From UBA5796 sp040752455 (lineage in GTDB: Bacteria > Chloroflexota > Anaerolineae > Anaerolineales > Villigracilaceae), in assembly GCA_049324115.1 (NCBI GenBank), contig JBMOMN010000035.1, positions 6,923 to 70,922 on the forward strand: a stretch of DNA of 64,000 nucleotides, read 5' to 3'. The position numbers and the translations under genes were made by a program. Each line of letters begins with the position of its first letter. The first letter of the stretch is position 1. The notes beneath the pieces were generated by a model. It did no database searches. It worked only from the letters and a program-made list of their open reading frames with translations, and was not told the DNA's origin. This document shows, piece after piece, positions 60,222 to 64,000 of the stretch.

Positions 60222-60277
60222 AGCGAAGAATCTCACTTTCACACTGGATTATCCTTGAAAATCCGAGATTCTTCGCT
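60222..60277. repeat. Inverted repeat AGCGAAGAATCTC / GAGATTCTTCGCT
   Basis: 13-bp perfect arms 30 bases apart. A partial, decayed relative is seen near 27118-27150. The rest of the 520-base gap (60137-60656) is AT-rich with no gene, RNA or promoter I can support. Confidence 0.75.
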
Positions 60278-60656
60278 GCTAGCGCAACGGTTGTGCAATC
60301 AGATGCCAGATCGTAAAAAACGGAGAATTTTTAATACCGCCAAATATGGACATGAATCCGCGATTTAGCCCAAAAAAGCCTGTATATTGGATTAGCAAAG
60401 ATGCGTTTTTGCTGTAGCACATACAATTTTCAAATCTCAACCGAAACCGATTTCTATGCAAGGGCCTTTTAGCCTTTCGGGAGACAAAAATTATCAAAAA
60501 ATCTGCGTTTTTCACGATTCTCACGCTGATTGTGCAAAAGTTACGCTAGAAAAAGTACCAGCGCCTCAGAACGACATACGGGAACAAAGTGGTTTTGATT
60601 TTCAACAACATTCTCTAACCGGAATGGTGAGTGTAGTCCGAACGAGTGTGTTCTGC

Positions 60657-61547
60657 ATGGAAAAATGGATACTGTTTCCAATTATAGCTAGTATGCTCTT
60701 TTTCGCCTCCCCGGCCTGCGCGCCATCCGCCACGAGCCAGCCCTCCCCCACCCCCGACACCTACCTCGCAGAAGAACTGGCCTACCAGGCCATCGCCACT
60801 GCCAAAGCCAAAAAGACTGAAATCGCCTCCAGGGATTTGCATTACGCAGGTCTTTCCGGCGGGAACCGCACCACCCTGGCCTTCTGGTTCGAGTGGAACG
60901 GCAAGACGCTGCTCTTGCCCCTGTCCGGGATCAACGCCGCCAACACGGACCTGGTCGTCTGCCGGATGGAATCCGATGCCGGGATGGTCATCGGCAGGCT
61001 GGTCCCGGGTTTCGAAATCGAACAGGGAGTCTGCCTGGCGGATGAAGCCGCCGCCGGGAACGCCCTCCCCCTGGTCAAAATCCCCGGCTATTTCGAGGAC
61101 GGGATCGAAACCGTCCCGGACGGGCGGAACGTGATTGACCTGGACGGCGAGTTCGCGGGGAACCTGGCCGAGGTCATCACCTTCGTCGTCCAGAACGACC
61201 TGCTCGGTTCGGGCGATCTCACCCTGACCCTGCGGCGCGCCGCCTGCCTCGAGGGGCAGGCCAACGCCGGCGAAGCGGATGCCGCTTACTTCCTCCCGGC
61301 AGGAAAGCTCCAGTTGACTTTCCCGGACGACCGCCTGGAAAACTTCGAATACGTCGAAGATGCCGTCCACGCCCTCGAACGCGAATTCACCTGGAGCCTC
61401 CCCGAAGGGCTTGAAGGGCTGGACTTGTCAGCGGGGGATGATAACTGGTTCCTGCTGCGGATCGTGGAAATGGACCCGGAAAACGAACAGGAAGAACACA
61501 TCATCGAAGCCTGCATCCAGGTCACAGGCGTGGGGGTAGCGCCCTGA
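60657..61547 (+). CDS. Hypothetical lipoprotein or secreted protein
   Basis: 296 residues from ATG MEKWILFPII. A hydrophobic start ends in FASPAC, a possible though imperfect lipobox, followed by a Ser/Pro/Thr linker. The remainder is acidic and beta-rich (DLVVCRMESDAGMVIGRLVPG, VIDLDGEFAGNLAEVITF) with no recognised domain. An in-frame extension upstream is AT-rich, unlike this gene, and is rejected. No clear ribosome-binding site. A terminator-like palindrome follows. Confidence 0.6.
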   Translation: MEKWILFPIIASMLFFASPACAPSATSQPSPTPDTYLAEELAYQAIATAKAKKTEIASRDLHYAGLSGGNRTTLAFWFEWNGKTLLLPLSGINAANTDLVVCRMESDAGMVIGRLVPGFEIEQGVCLADEAAAGNALPLVKIPGYFEDGIETVPDGRNVIDLDGEFAGNLAEVITFVVQNDLLGSGDLTLTLRRAACLEGQANAGEADAAYFLPAGKLQLTFPDDRLENFEYVEDAVHALEREFTWSLPEGLEGLDLSAGDDNWFLLRIVEMDPENEQEEHIIEACIQVTGVGVAP

Positions 61548-61613
61548 CGCGCTCGCCTCGGCAAGGCGATGCCGTGACTATCCGGCATCCAGGCCGCCAG
61601 AGTGAAAAGCATT

Positions 61614-61654
61614 AGACTTCGGAAGTCTTTTTTTCTGAAAGACTTCTGAAGTCT
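61614..61654 (+). terminator. Twin palindromes with T-run after the hypothetical lipoprotein gene
   Basis: AGACTTC-G-GAAGTCT runs straight into seven T, a plausible intrinsic terminator. A second copy AGACTTC-T-GAAGTCT follows 11 bases later. The convergent toxin gene ends about 40 bases further on. Confidence 0.7.
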
Positions 61655-61694
61655 GTATGAAGAACCGGGTGGGAGTATTTCAATCGCAGTTCTA

Positions 61695-62036
61695 TTATTT
61701 CTTCGCGGTTAAATTCTTCAATTCAATTCGAATATTTTCCATCACAGTCCCATTCACCCGCCCAAAGGTTTTGACCACAATGGATTTGGAGATCGTATAA
61801 ATCTTATCTACGCGGACTTTGCCTGGATGGTTAAGTGTCCCCTTTTCGAGATCGCCGGAATTGAGTGTAAAACTATAATCGGTTTCGACAGGATTGGATG
61901 TCATTGCCACAACGACCAGGTCTGTTGTTTTCTGGTTGTAGTCATTGTTGGAGATAACGATTACCGGTCGTCGTTTCTGTGACGAAAGGTCGGTGAACGG
62001 GATCGGGACGAGCAGAATGTCCCCTTGCTCAGGCAT
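61695..62036 (-). CDS. MazF/PemK-family endoribonuclease toxin
   Basis: 113 residues from ATG MPEQGDILLV, overlapping the antitoxin stop by 8 bases; the longer frame starting inside the antitoxin is less likely. PemK fold: GDILLVPIPFTDLSSQKRRPVIVISN (the Arg-Pro of the active loop), VVVAMTSNP (Thr/Ser site) and KVRVDKIYTISKSIV. It should cut mRNA at specific sites when not neutralised. Confidence 0.88.
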   Translation of the reverse strand: MPEQGDILLVPIPFTDLSSQKRRPVIVISNNDYNQKTTDLVVVAMTSNPVETDYSFTLNSGDLEKGTLNHPGKVRVDKIYTISKSIVVKTFGRVNGTVMENIRIELKNLTAKK

Positions 62037-62235
62037 TGTTCCAGTCCTCATCGTCAATGGGATCATCCCAAAAACCGAGGCTGCTTTGCGACGCGTAGAG
62101 CAAATCGGTAAAGGTGTCGCCAGCGTCTACGACGAAGACGGTTACATGTGCGCCCGCAGGAAATGGGACGGTCAACTCAACCTGTCCATTTTTCTTTACT
62201 TTCACATCGTATTTCAAGGCCGTTTGCGGCAACAT
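62029..62235 (-). CDS. Antitoxin partner of the MazF/PemK toxin
   Basis: 68 residues from ATG MLPQTALKYDVKV with AAGGAG 8 bases upstream. N-terminal beta-rich part (VKVKKNGQVELTVPFPAG), then an acidic tail (SSLGFWDDPIDDEDWNNA) fitting a toxin-wrapping segment. Not a clear AbrB or MazE match, so the family is uncertain; its role is inferred from the 8-base overlap with the toxin gene. Confidence 0.75.
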   Translation of the reverse strand: MLPQTALKYDVKVKKNGQVELTVPFPAGAHVTVFVVDAGDTFTDLLYASQSSLGFWDDPIDDEDWNNA

Positions 62236-62345
62236 GGGTGAACTCCTTCTCCACACCGGCAATTATACCAATCGCCTGACAATCAAACGGGTAATATTTT
62301 CGCGGACAGCATCATCCAATTGACTGGTTAACGGCGTATTTTAAA

Positions 62346-62374
62346 TTGCAACCGCACCCGAAAAGCGCTACACT
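62346..62374 (+). promoter_or_regulatory. Promoter of the riboflavin genes, implying a leaderless message
   Basis: TTGCAA and TACACT with a 17-base spacer. The -10 ends 6 bases before the ATG, so transcription would begin at or next to the start codon, and no Shine-Dalgarno exists. No FMN riboswitch fits in this space. Confidence 0.6.
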
Positions 62375-62380
62375 AAAAAC

Positions 62381-63079
62381 ATGACCCTCCCACGCCCCTT
62401 CGTGCTGATTAACGCCGCCATGACCGCCGACGGCAAGCTCGACACCGTCGCCCGGCGCGGGGCGCAGATCTCGTCCGAGGACGACTGGCAACGGGTGGAC
62501 GCCTTGCGGGCCGCCAGCGACGCCATCCTCGTCGGCGGGCGGACGCTGCTGGACGAGGACCCGCGCCTGCTGGTCAAATCTGCCGAACGGCGCAGCGCCC
62601 GGGCCGCGCGTGGACTGCCGAAGAATCCCGCCAAAGTGGGCATCGTCTCGCTCGCGGACCTGGGGCCTGAGTCCCGTTTCCTGAGCGCCGGTCCCGCCCG
62701 GCGCATCCTTTACACCACGCCGCGCACCTCGATAACCCAAACCCGCCGTCTGGAGGAAGCCGGGGCCGAGGTCTACTTCATGGGCAGCGAACGGGTTGAT
62801 CTGGTCGCCGCCCTCCGTCACCTGCACGAACTCGGATTCCGTAAAGTGATGGTCGAAGGCGGCGGGACGCTGATCGCCGAACTCCTGCGCCTGGGCCTGG
62901 CGGACGAGTTGCACCTGTACATTGCCCCGCTCATCTTCGGGGGGGCCGCGGCGCCCACTTTGGCGGACGCAGGCGGAATGTCCCGCGACGAAGCGGTGCG
63001 GCTGGAACGCCTGGGCCTGGACCTGTTCGACGACGGCGGGATCGTCGTCCGATATGAAATCATCAAATCCATAAAATAA
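62381..63079 (+). CDS. RibD C-terminal-type reductase (riboflavin synthesis)
   Basis: 232 residues of the DHFR-like RibD reductase fold: INAAMTADGKLDTVARRG start, DAILVGGRTLLDEDPRL, VMVEGGGTLIAELLRLGLADELHLYIAPLIFGG. Reduces the ribosylamino-pyrimidine phosphate intermediate using NADPH. The deaminase half of bifunctional RibD is absent and must be encoded elsewhere. Ten bases upstream of the ribA gene, so co-transcribed. Confidence 0.85.
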   Translation: MTLPRPFVLINAAMTADGKLDTVARRGAQISSEDDWQRVDALRAASDAILVGGRTLLDEDPRLLVKSAERRSARAARGLPKNPAKVGIVSLADLGPESRFLSAGPARRILYTTPRTSITQTRRLEEAGAEVYFMGSERVDLVAALRHLHELGFRKVMVEGGGTLIAELLRLGLADELHLYIAPLIFGGAAAPTLADAGGMSRDEAVRLERLGLDLFDDGGIVVRYEIIKSIK

Positions 63080-63088
63080 AGAGGAACC

Positions 63089-63850
63089 ATGACTCTCAAT
63101 CATCTCCCCATCCAGGAACTGCTCGAAGAAAACAAGGATCACGAATGTGAGGGCTACGGCGACGACCACATCTGCGTCAGCATCGCCGCGATTGCCGAGC
63201 TGCCGACCCGCTTCGGTGATTTCCACATCGTGGTCTTTCACAACAAGCACGACGACCGGGAACACACCGCCCTGGTGAGGGGCGACGTGACCGACACCGA
63301 AGACGTGCCCGTGCGCCTGCACTCGGAGTGCCTGACCGGCGACGCCCTCGGCTCGCTCCGCTGCGACTGCCGCGACCAGCTCGAAGCCGCGCTCAAGGCC
63401 ATCGGCAAGCTGGAGCGGGGCATCCTGCTCTACATGCGCCAGGAGGGGCGCGGCATCGGGCTGGTCAACAAGATCCGCGCCTACGCCTTGCAGGACTACG
63501 GCCTCGACACGGTCGAGGCCAACCTGGCCCTCGGCTTCCGCGACGACGAGCGCGAATACAGCGCCGCCGCCCACATGCTGCACTCGCTCAAGGTCAAATC
63601 CATCCGCCTGATGACCAACAACCCGCGCAAGATCGAAGACCTGACCCGCCTGGGCGTCCCGGTCAACGGGCGCATCCCGCACGTGATGGAACCCAACGAG
63701 CACAACCAGTTCTACCTGGAGACCAAGGCCGAAAAATCCGGCCACCTGATTGATCTGCGCGGCCGCCAGCACCTGTCCGAGCAGCACGACCGCCCGGTGG
63801 TACAGGGCATGAGCGACGAGCAGATCGAGGCCATCCAGAAATTGGTGTAA
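63089..63850 (+). CDS. ribA: GTP cyclohydrolase II
   Basis: 253 residues. Zinc ligands C81, C92, C94 in HSECLTGDALGSLRCDC, catalytic RQEGRGIGL (about 117-125), LGFRDDEREYSAAAHML and TNNPRKI. First committed step of riboflavin synthesis from GTP. No fused RibB (DHBP synthase) domain; the roughly 35 extra N-terminal residues do not resemble one. AGAGGAA precedes the ATG. Confidence 0.93.
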   Translation: MTLNHLPIQELLEENKDHECEGYGDDHICVSIAAIAELPTRFGDFHIVVFHNKHDDREHTALVRGDVTDTEDVPVRLHSECLTGDALGSLRCDCRDQLEAALKAIGKLERGILLYMRQEGRGIGLVNKIRAYALQDYGLDTVEANLALGFRDDEREYSAAAHMLHSLKVKSIRLMTNNPRKIEDLTRLGVPVNGRIPHVMEPNEHNQFYLETKAEKSGHLIDLRGRQHLSEQHDRPVVQGMSDEQIEAIQKLV

Positions 63851-63914
63851 CTCCATTTGCCGCGAATTTCGCGAATTTTGTGCTAGTCAGAAGCACATTG
63901 AACAACCTTCTGAA

Positions 63915-63981
63915 CCACTGAGTCACGGAGACACAGAGAAAACAAAGGAAAAACTTCGTGCCTTCGTGTCTTCGTGGTGAA
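63915..63981. repeat. Intergenic inverted repeat (ACCACTGAG/CGTGGT family)
   Basis: ACCACTGAGTCACGGAGACA and TTCGTGTCTTCGTGGTGAA are imperfect complements, at the edge of the window after ribA. A short CGCGAATTTCGCGAATT repeat lies just before it (63859-63876). Confidence 0.65.
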
Positions 63982-64000
63982 AGCTCTTGTCCAACATGCG

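Noticed and set aside
60456..60656. N-terminal extension of the hypothetical lipoprotein
   Set aside because: AT-rich and unlike the downstream coding style; the hydrophobic signal segment begins at the later ATG.
62263..62381. FMN riboswitch upstream of the riboflavin genes
   Set aside because: No conserved RFN-element segments are visible and the promoter lies directly at the start codon.

Overview
The window looks like a chromosomal segment of a GC-rich bacterium. Gene style (secreted IPT/CARDB-type proteins, a NuoG-type formate dehydrogenase, many short 4-bp gene overlaps, abundant palindromic intergenic repeats) best fits a Chloroflexota/Anaerolineae-like organism. That placement is an inference from protein character only. 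No rRNA, tRNA, CRISPR array or recognisable transposase was found.

Region 1 (1-15450, minus strand): a long exopolysaccharide locus read right to left. It begins with a membrane protein carrying a degenerate GGDEF domain, followed by a priming sugar-phosphate transferase, a Wzz-type co-polymerase fused to a second degenerate GGDEF domain, an O-antigen polymerase/ligase, a Wzx-type flippase, five GT4 glycosyltransferases, an APH-type kinase and a BcsB-like membrane-anchored protein. Seven junctions share the same ATGA 4-bp overlap. Both GGDEF-like domains keep an RxxD inhibitory-site motif but have lost the catalytic signature, which suggests c-di-GMP sensing built into the export machine. Region 2 (15478-20046, minus): an NAD-linked formate dehydrogenase made of a fused NuoE-NuoF subunit and a NuoG-like molybdopterin subunit. 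The second gene contains an in-frame UGA at the catalytic position followed by an E. coli-like SECIS hairpin, so it is read as one 946-residue selenoprotein.

Region 3 (20344-27023, plus): Yip1-family membrane protein, an ABC ATPase, a secreted IPT/CARDB protein and a MacB-like permease, then a REC-PAS-histidine kinase and a VOC protein. Region 4 (27194-33037, plus): a single-chain nuclease-methyltransferase with an AT-rich central/specificity section, and a large beta-helix surface protein. Region 5 (33081-38442): histidine phosphatase and UPF0316 protein (minus), then a truncated alkyl-DHAP-synthase-like FAD oxidase, glycerol-3-phosphate dehydrogenase and an FGGY kinase (plus). Region 6 (38551-47165): secreted beta-propeller, acyl-CoA synthetase, FtsH, exonuclease III, a lone receiver domain, DUF192 protein, LysM/M23 peptidase and a cyclic-nucleotide-binding protein.

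Region 7 (47427-53032, plus): a complete branched-chain amino-acid ABC transporter (binding lipoprotein, LivH, an N-terminally extended LivM, LivG, LivF), followed by an ornithine-cyclodeaminase-family enzyme, a DUF433/DUF5615 toxin-antitoxin-like pair, a DAO-family oxidoreductase and AMP nucleosidase. Region 8 (57041-64000): CinA, an M14-like peptidase, two poorly characterised genes in AT-rich surroundings, a MazF/PemK pair and two riboflavin genes (RibD-reductase type and GTP cyclohydrolase II).

A recurring theme is palindromic DNA. At least three sequence families of inverted repeats sit between genes, and three unrelated genes (fdhA, the methyltransferase, cinA) carry palindromic segments inside their coding sequence, in frame.
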